Of a DNA stretch of 64,000 nt, positions 23,695-32,527 are shown piece by piece. Both the position numbers and the translations under genes were made by a program. Each line of letters opens with the position of its first letter. The first letter of the stretch is position 1. This DNA is from Flavobacterium jumunjinense (GTDB lineage Bacteria; Bacteroidota; Bacteroidia; Flavobacteriales; Flavobacteriaceae), in NCBI RefSeq assembly GCF_021650975.2, contig NZ_CP091285.1, positions 3,224,001-3,288,000 of the forward strand. Direction: 5' to 3'. The notes below the pieces were generated by a model. It did no database searches. It was not told where the DNA came from and saw only the letters and a program-made list of their open reading frames with translations.

Positions 23695-24438
23695 TTATTT
23701 TTTGTAGAAAGGAATCATTTTTTGTGCAGTTGCATACCAATCCTCTTCAGTAGTCAAATACATCACTTCTAAAGGAAAATCCAAAGTGTGCCCTTGCATT
23801 CCTTCATTAATAGCATTAATAACCGCTTTTCTGCTGTTCTCGGTATGGTTTTTAATAACAAAAGCCAAAGTAAAAACCCTTTCGTCATTTTTTGTCATAC
23901 CAAAATGAAATACCTCATCTATAGCAGAAATCTTTTTGAAAGCAGTTTGCAATTGCAATTTGTTTGCTCCATCAATAGGTGCTTCTGGATGCCAAACCAA
24001 TACTTCTGTAGCCTCTTCAATAACTTCCGTTTTTATATTGGGAGCCGCTTTTTCTAATACAAACATAGTATCTTGGTCACTATCAATAACAATACGACCA
24101 AAACCTTGTTCCTGTGCAATTTCGAGTACCGCTTTTGCTGGAATCATTTTATAAGGCTTCATATCGCTAGCCCAAGCCATTAACTTCTCTGGAGAAGTAA
24201 ATACCCCAAAAACTTTCAAACCATCCATGTCGAAAACGGTCGAAAAAGTAATAGTGTCCCCCTTTTCAAGCGTAGACCAACTATTAGATTTTACTTTGTC
24301 ATCTATAGTTGTTGGCACAACCAAAAAAGTTTCCTCTTTTTGTAGTGCATTAAAAACAGCCATAAAATGTTCGTTGTCTCTATTGTTTTGAAAGGCTTTA
24401 AGCGATTGAATTAATTCCGAATTGTCTGGTGAAAGCAT
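23695..24438 (-). CDS. SseB-family protein
   Basis: A 247-residue cytoplasmic protein. The first half shows the SseB N-terminal domain: ALQKEETFLVVPTT, DGLKVFGVFTSPEKLMAWA and MIPAKAVLEIAQEQGFGRIVID. The second half (VLVWHPEAPIDGANKLQLQ... AIDEVFHFGMT) is the matching C-terminal part. E. coli SseB enhances serine sensitivity; the molecular role is unclear. It leads a two-gene operon with the LigT-like gene. Confidence 0.85.
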   Translation of the reverse strand: MLSPDNSELIQSLKAFQNNRDNEHFMAVFNALQKEETFLVVPTTIDDKVKSNSWSTLEKGDTITFSTVFDMDGLKVFGVFTSPEKLMAWASDMKPYKMIPAKAVLEIAQEQGFGRIVIDSDQDTMFVLEKAAPNIKTEVIEEATEVLVWHPEAPIDGANKLQLQTAFKKISAIDEVFHFGMTKNDERVFTLAFVIKNHTENSRKAVINAINEGMQGHTLDFPLEVMYLTTEEDWYATAQKMIPFYKK

Positions 24439-24587
24439 GGTGATATAAAATAGTGTAATAAAGAAGCAAAGATAGAAAAAAGGAGGGAGTTATTGATGAT
24501 TAGTTACAACTTAAAAAGTACAAGGTCGAAAGAAGTGTTACCATGTAAATGTGTTTGTATTTGTAAATAGATTTGTAAGTGTGTGTA

Positions 24588-24664
24588 GTGTTCAACCATC
24601 AACTATTACCATTAATAATTGAAAATTAACCATCAACCATCAACTAGTAACCATCAATAATTAC
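24588..24664. repeat. Short ACCATCAA-type low-complexity repeats
   Basis: Repeated ACCATCAA, ACCATTAATAATT and ACCATCAATAATT phrases occupy the gap upstream of the 24688 gene. The same phrases occur at 29100-29470. They look like a dispersed simple repeat of this genome; I see no gene here. Confidence 0.65.
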
Positions 24665-24687
24665 TAATATTGCAGAAAGATTAAAAA

Positions 24688-25245
24688 ATGTATCCAGACA
24701 AATATATTTACTGCCTAGAAGGTGTAGCCGATGTAACTGAAAACAATAAAAGCCAAATACTCCCTTCGTTAGAAAACCTAGCGCTACATTTCGGAATAAC
24801 CAATGTTTACAAAACCTGCGATTGTATTGAAGGTTTAGAAGAAAGCCTAAGTACGTTACTCTATGAAGACAAAAGCTTTAAAGACTATGCCATACTATAC
24901 TTAGTTTTTGAAGGAGAAGGAAATAAAATAGAATTAGACGATTACTATTATACCTTAGAAGAAATTGCTGAGTTTTTTGAAGGCAAACTAACCGATAAAA
25001 TTATTCACTTTACCAATACCATGCGTTTGGATTTAGACGAAGAAGGAGCACAGTACTTTCTTGACGTTACAGGAGCAAAAGCCGTTTCAGGATATAATAA
25101 ACCAGTACCCATATTAAGTACCGTCTTAGATAATCCTTACTTTTCCCTTTGTCAGGAATATGACGATGTTGTAGCTCTTGTAGAAGAACTCTACGAAAGA
25201 CACTATGCATTGTGCAACACAATGGGGTTTGTCTTGTATTATTAA
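24688..25245 (+). CDS. Caspase-like fold protein lacking catalytic residues (DUF6642-like)
   Basis: A 185-residue protein. YIYCLEGVADVTEN, ILYLVFEGEGNKIELDDYYYT, LEEIAEFFEGKLTDKIIHFT, NTMRLDLD and FLDVTGAKAVSGYNKPV follow the strand-helix order of small caspase/CHAT-like proteins known as DUF6642. In those, the phrases read GFHG...I.LG, ..II.FASCSTL.., AVCGY. Here the His position is Glu (FEGEG) and the Cys position is Thr (HFTNTM), so both catalytic residues are lost. The product would be a pseudo-enzyme. The next genes downstream encode a trypsin-like protease and a secreted partner. Confidence 0.55.
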   Translation: MYPDKYIYCLEGVADVTENNKSQILPSLENLALHFGITNVYKTCDCIEGLEESLSTLLYEDKSFKDYAILYLVFEGEGNKIELDDYYYTLEEIAEFFEGKLTDKIIHFTNTMRLDLDEEGAQYFLDVTGAKAVSGYNKPVPILSTVLDNPYFSLCQEYDDVVALVEELYERHYALCNTMGFVLYY

Positions 25246-25753
25246 GTCAAAAGGCGAAAGGCAAAAGTTGAAAGTTGAAAGTTGAAAATGATTTGATTAC
25301 GGAATACAATTGCAATAACTTGTTTTTATTTTTGAAAGATATTTGTATTTATGTAATTATCTTATTAATATAGTGTAAAGTAATTAAAATCAAAAGAATA
25401 AATGATTAAAAAGTTAAAAGTAATTTGATTATGGAATACAATTATAATAACTTGTTTTTATTTTTAAAACTTGTTTGTATTTAATTATCTTGTCAAAGTA
25501 TTTCATTAGAAACGCTACAAAATAGGAGTAAATTCTAAATTGATTAATTTGGTTGATTAATTATTATCACGCAGATTCTTTTGATTTTAGCAGATTTTAT
25601 ATACTCACAATCTTTATCCGCAAACATTAAAGACTGTAAACCGTAAACTGAATACTGAACATCTATAACAGAGCACTTAAAACTTAAAACAAATTGCATA
25701 TTGGTAATTAACTGCTTATCTTTACTTACAATTAAGCCATAAAAAATATATAG
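25246..25753. repeat. Intergenic region with an ~85-bp imperfect direct repeat
   Basis: No gene is seen. Blocks at about 25279-25374 and 25411-25491 share AAGTTgAAAaTgATTTGATT, then GGAATACAATT, AATAACTTGTTTTTATTTTT and TAATTATCTT. Dispersed phrases (CACGCAGATTCTTTTGATTT; GAATACTGAACATC) follow, and the promoter of the protease gene ends the region. Confidence 0.6.
25694..25724 (+). promoter_or_regulatory. Promoter of the protease operon
   Basis: TTG at 25694-25696, 20 bases, then TATCTTTA at 25717-25724, which is one base off TAnnTTTG. The spacing fits the Bacteroidota sigma factor. The ATG follows 29 bases later. Confidence 0.5.
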
Positions 25754-27457
25754 ATGAGTTCTACAGAGTTTTTAATTTCTTTTAGCACAATAATGATGAT
25801 GTTAAGCCTCATCTCTGAAAGAGCCTCAAATTTTGCAAAACTCTATTTTCAAGGGAAAATACTCTACATTCCTTTTCTATATAGATACGATAAAAAATGG
25901 ATTACCCACCTAAAAGTCAAACTCGATATTTTATCCTACAGGCAACCCACTTTAGCAGGAGAAAAAGAGCGAGAATATCGGTTAATGGTTATTAATATAC
26001 TTATTGGTGTTATTATTGCCACTTTAGCAAATGCGAATTTATTTGAAATTATTCGAGCCATAAAAACCAACATCAAAACAGTACCCATAAGCGGTCATAA
26101 CATAGAAACAATAGATTCCTACCAAGTTGTAGGCTTTTTATATATGTTCTTCTTTATTTGGTCTGTCAGTATCATATTATTCACAAGATTACCCGAATAT
26201 CATTTAAAAATAAAACAAAAAGTATACAAATACCCATTTCTGCTTTGGGCACTAGCCACAATTGTATTTGTATACCTAGGTTTAAAACATGAAGTAGCAT
26301 GGTGCTTACCCGTTGTTACACACACAATAGGATATGTATTGGTTGGACTTTTTATTAGTCTAGGTTCAAAATTTTGGCATGATATTCTTGATATTCTGTT
26401 TAAATTAAAAAATACCCAACAAGTTCTAGCCGACGAAAAAACCTATACCAATTATGATACTGCCGATGAACTAATGGCACTGTCTGAAACTTCTCAATAT
26501 GAAATTGCAGAACAACTTTTTGAACTGTATAAAGACGACATTGCGGCAATAGACGGAGTGGTTTCTTATGGTTTAAACACCATTTTAGACGAAAAGACAA
26601 AACTGTATAAAAAAATAATAGAAGTAGAGTTTATGAGCGATACTGCACAAGGAAAATTGCAACGCGTTACCTTTAGTGGTTCTATTACAATAAACTACAA
26701 TACCTTCTATTTGAAGAACTATTTAGAGTATCGCTATACCTCACAACTAACGGCAATATCGGCTATAGAAACACACCCAATTTGCTACGCCTATAATGCA
26801 AACCCATTAAATAGTAACCCTTCTAAAGGTTCGTTTTCTGTTTATAAAGATGGCGATAATTATTTTGCAGTTGGAAACCTGCATGTTTTTGCCGATGATG
26901 TAGAGTTTAAACAATTCGAGAACAACCCTTCCTATGCTTTAGTTAATAGAACCGTTCAATTTGTTATTAACGGAGATACTACCCAGACAGGAACCATTAT
27001 AGACTATACTTTTGGAACATTTGAAGGCTATGGTATCGACCGTTGTGTTTGTAAGGTAGATAAAAAACTATACGATTTGTTTTTGGAGCACATCGATATT
27101 GATAACCTTATAAGCATTGACGAAAGTACTATGAAAATGTTTGGAGCCTATACCAAATATGCTCATTTTCATCCTTATAGAAAACCAACCACGTGCTATG
27201 TTGAGTATAACGGCTTTAGAAAAAGGAAAGAAATGTATTTGTTTAAGATAGCCATTTCATCAATAGGAATAAAAAACATTAGTAAAGGAGATAGCGGAGC
27301 CACGCTATATTATAAAATTAAAAGCAATGACAATATTGAACTTTTGGCAACAGGGATTTTAGTAGCCAAGAGCGATAACTATGCTTATATCTTTAGAGGA
27401 AAATTATTTACAAACACCAATACACTCGAATTATGGAAAAATGGATCACAAGTTTAG
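25754..27457 (+). CDS. Membrane-anchored trypsin-like serine protease
   Basis: A 567-residue protein with four hydrophobic segments in the first ~220 residues (for example LMVINILIGVIIATLANANLF, VVGFLYMFFFIWSVSIILF, FLLWALATIVFVYLGL), a linker, and a C-terminal trypsin-like domain from about residue 350. His is in GNLHVFADD (about 376), Asp probably in GYGIDRCVCKVD (about 427) and Ser in KGDSGATLYY (about 512). All three positions fit a chymotrypsin fold. The soluble domain follows the last membrane pass, so its side of the membrane depends on the number of passes. The next gene begins 25 bases before its stop. Substrate unknown. Confidence 0.68.
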   Translation: MSSTEFLISFSTIMMMLSLISERASNFAKLYFQGKILYIPFLYRYDKKWITHLKVKLDILSYRQPTLAGEKEREYRLMVINILIGVIIATLANANLFEIIRAIKTNIKTVPISGHNIETIDSYQVVGFLYMFFFIWSVSIILFTRLPEYHLKIKQKVYKYPFLLWALATIVFVYLGLKHEVAWCLPVVTHTIGYVLVGLFISLGSKFWHDILDILFKLKNTQQVLADEKTYTNYDTADELMALSETSQYEIAEQLFELYKDDIAAIDGVVSYGLNTILDEKTKLYKKIIEVEFMSDTAQGKLQRVTFSGSITINYNTFYLKNYLEYRYTSQLTAISAIETHPICYAYNANPLNSNPSKGSFSVYKDGDNYFAVGNLHVFADDVEFKQFENNPSYALVNRTVQFVINGDTTQTGTIIDYTFGTFEGYGIDRCVCKVDKKLYDLFLEHIDIDNLISIDESTMKMFGAYTKYAHFHPYRKPTTCYVEYNGFRKRKEMYLFKIAISSIGIKNISKGDSGATLYYKIKSNDNIELLATGILVAKSDNYAYIFRGKLFTNTNTLELWKNGSQV

Positions 27458-28974
27458 CACTTTTGTTTACGTTCAATTGTATGAACGCACAAATAAAAGT
27501 AGAAATAAAAGACCAAGTATTAAATGTTAATGATGGTAATGAGAATAAAAAAGAGTTTCATTTAATTCATGGAACAGATATAAACAAGAATAAAACAATT
27601 AATTATGGAGTCTATGATTTAATGACAGACGGAGCAGAAGCAACGTTTGAAGGAATAATTAACTATAAAAAAGTAGCTGCAGAAAACAAAATTATGTTTT
27701 GGAAGAAGGGAGATTTGGAAGGAAATGCATATATATATTACTACTGTGCAACAGATTCAATATTTGTAAAAGACATTTCAAAATGTACAAAAGAAAGCAC
27801 TTCCAAAACAATTTCCTATGAGCATGCGAATCAGATACCATTTCCTTCTTTTCAAGAACCAGATGATACGAAGTTAATAGCCAATAAAACCAATAGATAT
27901 TTAATTATTGATGCTAGTGCTAATCATAACAAAAAAATAAACAATAGTCTTTTTAAAGCAAAAGATGTAGATACTTTTGGAGAAGCAGATGAGTTTGATA
28001 AGAATTTTACAAAAGCCGATGCATTGCCGGTTAATGGTAGCGTTACCATTTTCATTAGAAACTATAATTTTCACGATTTAGAGAAAATAGCAGTCGAAAT
28101 GAGTGGTGCCGATTTCTCCTACAGTTACAGCATTAAAGACATACTAGCACAATTAAAAGACAAAATAGACGATCCAAAAAAAGAAGTAACAGCAGCTACA
28201 GCATATAAAGAAAAGGAAAAATTAAACAACGATCTAACCAATATATTAGCAAAGTTTAAAGAATACACCTATTTAAACCTAAACGATTTGTATAAAATTG
28301 AAGAATACAAAAGACAACTGTATCAATTCTATGAAAAAAACTATGCCACTTTCGGAGAAGAAGAAATAGCCATTTTTAGCGAAATAATACATTGGTATCC
28401 AGCTTATTTATCCATTACACCCATTGCGATAACCGTTCCAGAAAATGATGAAGTGGCAATAAATGTTACCCTTAAAAACAAAAACGACGATACACCCTAC
28501 CAAACCAAAGTAGGACAATTTAAAACCACAGGAGGAATAGGTTTCAATTTAGGAGGAATGTTCTATATTACCAATTTAAAAAATAACTCGGTCTATACCA
28601 AAGCATCCGAAACCACAGGACAAGTGAGAGCCTTTATGAATTCAGACAATCAAAGTTCAGTAGGGATAGGGTTAAACTCCGAAATCTATTTTAGAACAGG
28701 CTATCTAGTGCGACCTACTTTAAACATGGGCTTTTTTCTGCCATTCGATGAAGACTTAACGCCCTTTGGAGCTATTGGTCCAGGAATAAGCATAGCCTCT
28801 AAAAAAGTAAAGTTTAGTATCTCTTGGGGATTAGCAGTAGGTAAAATAAACACCATTAGAGAACAATACAAAGACGTAGAAATAGACCCAACCGATTTAA
28901 CCAATGACCAACTAGGCGAAAAAGTATGGAAATTTGGTAACTATTTCGGATTTGGTCTCACTTACAATTTATAA
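27433..28974 (+). CDS. Secreted protein with beta-barrel-like C terminus
   Basis: A 513-residue protein with signal peptide MEKWITSLALLFTFNCMNAQ. The middle has a helical stretch (DILAQLKDKIDDPKKEVT...). The last ~160 residues contain alternating strands and Gly/aromatic endings (GGIGFNLGGMFYITNL, SVGIGLNSEIYFRTGYLVRPT, FGAIGPGISIASKKVKFSIS, FGNYFGFGLTYNL) as in outer-membrane barrels; the final residues end in a hydrophobic residue as barrels do. It overlaps the protease gene by 25 bases, so translation is coupled and the products probably work together. A terminator follows within 30 bases. Confidence 0.62.
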   Translation: MEKWITSLALLFTFNCMNAQIKVEIKDQVLNVNDGNENKKEFHLIHGTDINKNKTINYGVYDLMTDGAEATFEGIINYKKVAAENKIMFWKKGDLEGNAYIYYYCATDSIFVKDISKCTKESTSKTISYEHANQIPFPSFQEPDDTKLIANKTNRYLIIDASANHNKKINNSLFKAKDVDTFGEADEFDKNFTKADALPVNGSVTIFIRNYNFHDLEKIAVEMSGADFSYSYSIKDILAQLKDKIDDPKKEVTAATAYKEKEKLNNDLTNILAKFKEYTYLNLNDLYKIEEYKRQLYQFYEKNYATFGEEEIAIFSEIIHWYPAYLSITPIAITVPENDEVAINVTLKNKNDDTPYQTKVGQFKTTGGIGFNLGGMFYITNLKNNSVYTKASETTGQVRAFMNSDNQSSVGIGLNSEIYFRTGYLVRPTLNMGFFLPFDEDLTPFGAIGPGISIASKKVKFSISWGLAVGKINTIREQYKDVEIDPTDLTNDQLGEKVWKFGNYFGFGLTYNL

Positions 28975-29002
28975 TCCTTCAATAGCACAGCATACCATAA
29001 AG

Positions 29003-29036
29003 AAACCCGTAAAACAATCTGTTTTGCGGGTTTTTT
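29003..29036 (+). terminator. Terminator of the protease operon
   Basis: AAACCCGTAAAAC-aatct-GTTTTGCGGGTTT then TTT; a 13-bp stem with one G-T pair and a T run. Confidence 0.85.
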
Positions 29037-29476
29037 CTATTAATTATAAGTTGAAAGCTTACAGATGAAAGTTGTTTCAAATTGTAGGTTTCAAGTTGAA
29101 TATTTCCACAAACAAGACCATTAACAATCAATCATGATCCACAAACTTGTCATCCTGAAAGGATCCCATTAGCAACTCCTCAAACAAGACCATTAACAAT
29201 CAACCATCAATAATTCACCATCAATTTCAGAGCCATCGGCTCGATATATTTGTAAGGCAGGGTTTCAACCCTGTCATTACAACGTACCACGAGGAAAAAG
29301 AGCCGTAGGTTCGGTATATTTAACCACAAACCAAATCCCCAATCTTGTCATGCCAAAAGCATCGCATCAGCAACTCCACAAACAACATCATTAACCATCA
29401 ATCATCAACAATTTACCATTAATAATCAACCATCAATAATTCACCATCAATTTCAAAGCCGTAGGTTCAACACATT
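29037..29476. repeat. Intergenic dispersed repeats between the two operons
   Basis: No gene is seen. The region holds repeated CCATCAATAATTCACCATCA-type phrases (about 29200-29222 and 29430-29452), small palindromes GAGCC-atc-GGCTC (29230-29242) and GCAGGGTT-tc-AACCCTG (about 29257-29273), and the related GAGCCGTAGGTTC (29301-29313) and AAAGCCGTAGGTTC (29455-29468). These resemble RAYT/REP-type and other Flavobacterium intergenic repeats. Confidence 0.7.
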
Positions 29477-32400
29477 TTACATATTCACCCCAACCATTCG
29501 TTTCATGGTGTCAAAGAAAGCCTGATAGAAAGCATCATCTTTAGCATAGAGCTTATACAAATTCAATTCGTTTTTTCTTTGTTGCGACATGATTTCATCA
29601 AGTATCTTTTTAAAAGCCAAATCCCTATTGGCAATATCTTTATTTTCAGCCACCTTAGATAAATAATCAGGATGCGCTTGTATCTGTTTTGTTAATGTAA
29701 CAAATTTAACCCTTTGATCTTCTGGAGTAACATCCCAACCTTGAAACCATTTCTCATTAAAACTATTAATAATTAAATCTAAAGGATCTAAATCCTCATC
29801 ATTACCATGTGCACCTCTAGGATTTGGGTTTTGGGGGTCTAATTCAGTTTCCGAATCATCCAAGCCAATACTTTCATTTAGTTTAACACGTTCCAATCCA
29901 TAGGTAGATAAATCAACAGATTCTAATAGTTCGTCAATAGGATCAATAGTGTCATTAATAATTAATTTAGGAATTAAAAACTTCAAAAACCAAAATAACT
30001 TTTCCCAATTTAGTACTTCATATTTTAAAATAGCAGCCATTTGACCGTAGATTTTAACAAACTGTTTCGCCTTAATTTTAAAATCCGCTTTATCGGCATC
30101 TTCTAACTCTAATTCAGTATTAAAACGTTCAGCTGCTATATCAATAATCGGACTTAACAATTGCGCATCTACTTTATTAAAATACTTAGTAACAAAATCT
30201 TCTACTTCATGCCATTCATAAACGCCCACATCATCTAAAATCCCTTTAATTTCATGCAATACATTTACATCTGTTGCACCACTTAATGTTGTAGCGGTAT
30301 AAAAAGGGTCAAAAGCTTCTTTGATATCTTCTACCGAATTAAAGAAATCCAATACAAACAAATCTTCTGTTTTCTTACCTAATTTATCAGCAGCTCTGTT
30401 TAGTCGAGATAAAGCCTGTACAGCCAAAACCCCTTGTAGTTTTTTATCCACATACATCGAAGACAATTTAGGCTGATCAAAACCAGTTAGGTATTTATTC
30501 GCAACCACTAAAATGCGATAATTATCCTCATCAAATTTGTCTTTAGTGTCTTTTTCTGGGAAGTTATTCAAACCATCTTCACTATATTCAATACCATCCA
30601 CCATTTTCTTACCCGAAAAAGCAATGACTATCTCAAAAGGATTGCCTTTGTCTTTTACTATATTTTTTATGGCAAAATAATAACGAATAGCCGATTCAAT
30701 ACTTTGAGTAATCACCATTCCTTTGGCTTTTCCTTTTAGTTTTTTAGTATTGACTACTTTATGAATAAAATGATCCATCATTATTTCCGCTTTAGAAGCG
30801 ATAGTTTCTTTGTGTCGTTCCACATAAGCGCGTAATTTTTTCTGAGCTTTTGTAGTATCAAATAACGGATTATCTTCAATCGATTTTTCTATTTCGTAAT
30901 AACTTTTAAACGTAGTATAGTTTGCCAATACATCTAAAATAAAACCTTCCTCAATAGCTTGTTTCATAGAATACAAGTGAAAAGGCTTAAATGTTCCATC
31001 TTCTTGTTGTACCCCAAATTTTTCTAAAGTAATACTTTTGGGAGTAGCTGTAAAAGCCAAATAAGAAGCGTTGTCTTTCATTTTTCGAGAACGCATTATT
31101 TGATTAACTTTATCTTGTGTATCATAGCTATCCTCATCTTCAGATTCAATATTAGCAACACCCATAGCTCGATTCATATTATCCGAAGCAGTACCACTTT
31201 GACTACTGTGTGCTTCATCAATAATAACAGCAAAGCGTCTGTCGCTCAAATCGGCAATACCGTCTATAATGAAAGGGAATTTTTGAATAGTGGTAATAAT
31301 AATCCGTTTGCCACTTTCCAAACTTTCTTTTAGTTCTTTAGAAGAATAAGCAGGAGCCACTATGTTTTTTACTTCAGAAAACTCTTTAATGTTGTCCCTA
31401 AGTTGTTTGTCTAATAACCGTCTATCCGTAACTACAATAACCGAATCAAATAAAGGATTGGAAGTGCCTTTACTTCCTGGTAATGTATCACTTTCTGGAT
31501 AAGTTTCTATCAATTGATAAGCAGCCCAAGTAATGGAATTTGATTTTCCTGAACCAGCTGAATGTTGAATTAAATAATTCTGTCCAACCCCTTTTTTACT
31601 GGCATCGGCAATAATTCTTCTAACTACATTTAATTGATGGTAACGTGGAAAAAACAAAGTTCTTTTATTCAAACCATCTTTCTCCGAACCATCAAAACGT
31701 ACAAAATGCTGAATGATATTAGCAACACTTTCTCTGGTCAACACTTCATCCCACAAATACGATGTTTTGTGTCCAAACGGATTGGGTGGATTTCCTTTTC
31801 CGTGTTTGTTTCCTAAATTGAAAGGCAAAAAGAAAGTACCTGCACCATTTAATTTGGTAGTCATATAAACTTCATCAGTATCCAGTGTAAAATGGACAAT
31901 ACAGCGCCCAAATTGCAATAAAGGTTGGCTGATATCTCTTTTAAATTTATATTGATTTTGACCATGTACTTTTGCGTTTTGTCCTGTCCAATGGTTTTTG
32001 AGTTCCATAGTAGAGAAGGGCAGACCATTGATGAACAAAACCATGTCTATTTCTTCCGCTGGATTGGTTACCGAATAACGCAATTGTCGTGTAACACTAA
32101 ACTCATTGCTTTCAAAATTATCTTTTACGGTTTTGCTACTACTTGCCAAAGGCAATACATAAAACAAAGTAAAGTGTGCATCATCAACTTCTAAGCCTTT
32201 TCGGAGTAACTTTAAAACCCCATACTTTTTTATCAAACGATCCAAACGCTCTAGAATCTTTAATTTCCAATCGCTTTGTTTTTGAATTTTTGCTAATTCT
32301 TCGGCTTGGGTAGTTTCTAGAAAATGCCAAAAACGTACTTCATCAATAGCATATTTTGCATTGAAATCGTTAGCCTGACCAATGTAATAGCCATTGCCTA

Positions 32401-32521
32401 AACGATACAATGCTCTTGGGTCGTTTACATTACCGGCTTGTTTGTTTTCTTCTAAACAAGAACCTGTTAGTTTTTTTTCTATGGCTTGCTCTAAGGCTGC
32501 TTCGTTAGTTTGGCTTGGCAT
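29477..32521 (-). CDS. hsdR: Type I restriction enzyme R subunit
   Basis: A 1014-residue HsdR, the ATP-driven translocase and nuclease of a type I system. The N-terminal nuclease region contains VTNPAEEIDMVLFINGLPFSTMELK, matching the (D/E)xK part of the family. The helicase core follows, with Walker A HSAGSGKSNSIT (about residue 320), IIDEAHSSQSG (about 435), LAFTATPKSI and VVANKYLTGFDQPKLSSMYV. The C-terminal helical part binds HsdM/S. It is the last gene of the operon starting at 41063 and has no frame breaks. It is 6 bases after the second DUF262 gene. Confidence 0.95.
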   Translation of the reverse strand: MPSQTNEAALEQAIEKKLTGSCLEENKQAGNVNDPRALYRLGNGYYIGQANDFNAKYAIDEVRFWHFLETTQAEELAKIQKQSDWKLKILERLDRLIKKYGVLKLLRKGLEVDDAHFTLFYVLPLASSSKTVKDNFESNEFSVTRQLRYSVTNPAEEIDMVLFINGLPFSTMELKNHWTGQNAKVHGQNQYKFKRDISQPLLQFGRCIVHFTLDTDEVYMTTKLNGAGTFFLPFNLGNKHGKGNPPNPFGHKTSYLWDEVLTRESVANIIQHFVRFDGSEKDGLNKRTLFFPRYHQLNVVRRIIADASKKGVGQNYLIQHSAGSGKSNSITWAAYQLIETYPESDTLPGSKGTSNPLFDSVIVVTDRRLLDKQLRDNIKEFSEVKNIVAPAYSSKELKESLESGKRIIITTIQKFPFIIDGIADLSDRRFAVIIDEAHSSQSGTASDNMNRAMGVANIESEDEDSYDTQDKVNQIMRSRKMKDNASYLAFTATPKSITLEKFGVQQEDGTFKPFHLYSMKQAIEEGFILDVLANYTTFKSYYEIEKSIEDNPLFDTTKAQKKLRAYVERHKETIASKAEIMMDHFIHKVVNTKKLKGKAKGMVITQSIESAIRYYFAIKNIVKDKGNPFEIVIAFSGKKMVDGIEYSEDGLNNFPEKDTKDKFDEDNYRILVVANKYLTGFDQPKLSSMYVDKKLQGVLAVQALSRLNRAADKLGKKTEDLFVLDFFNSVEDIKEAFDPFYTATTLSGATDVNVLHEIKGILDDVGVYEWHEVEDFVTKYFNKVDAQLLSPIIDIAAERFNTELELEDADKADFKIKAKQFVKIYGQMAAILKYEVLNWEKLFWFLKFLIPKLIINDTIDPIDELLESVDLSTYGLERVKLNESIGLDDSETELDPQNPNPRGAHGNDEDLDPLDLIINSFNEKWFQGWDVTPEDQRVKFVTLTKQIQAHPDYLSKVAENKDIANRDLAFKKILDEIMSQQRKNELNLYKLYAKDDAFYQAFFDTMKRMVGVNM

Positions 32522-32527
32522 AATAAT

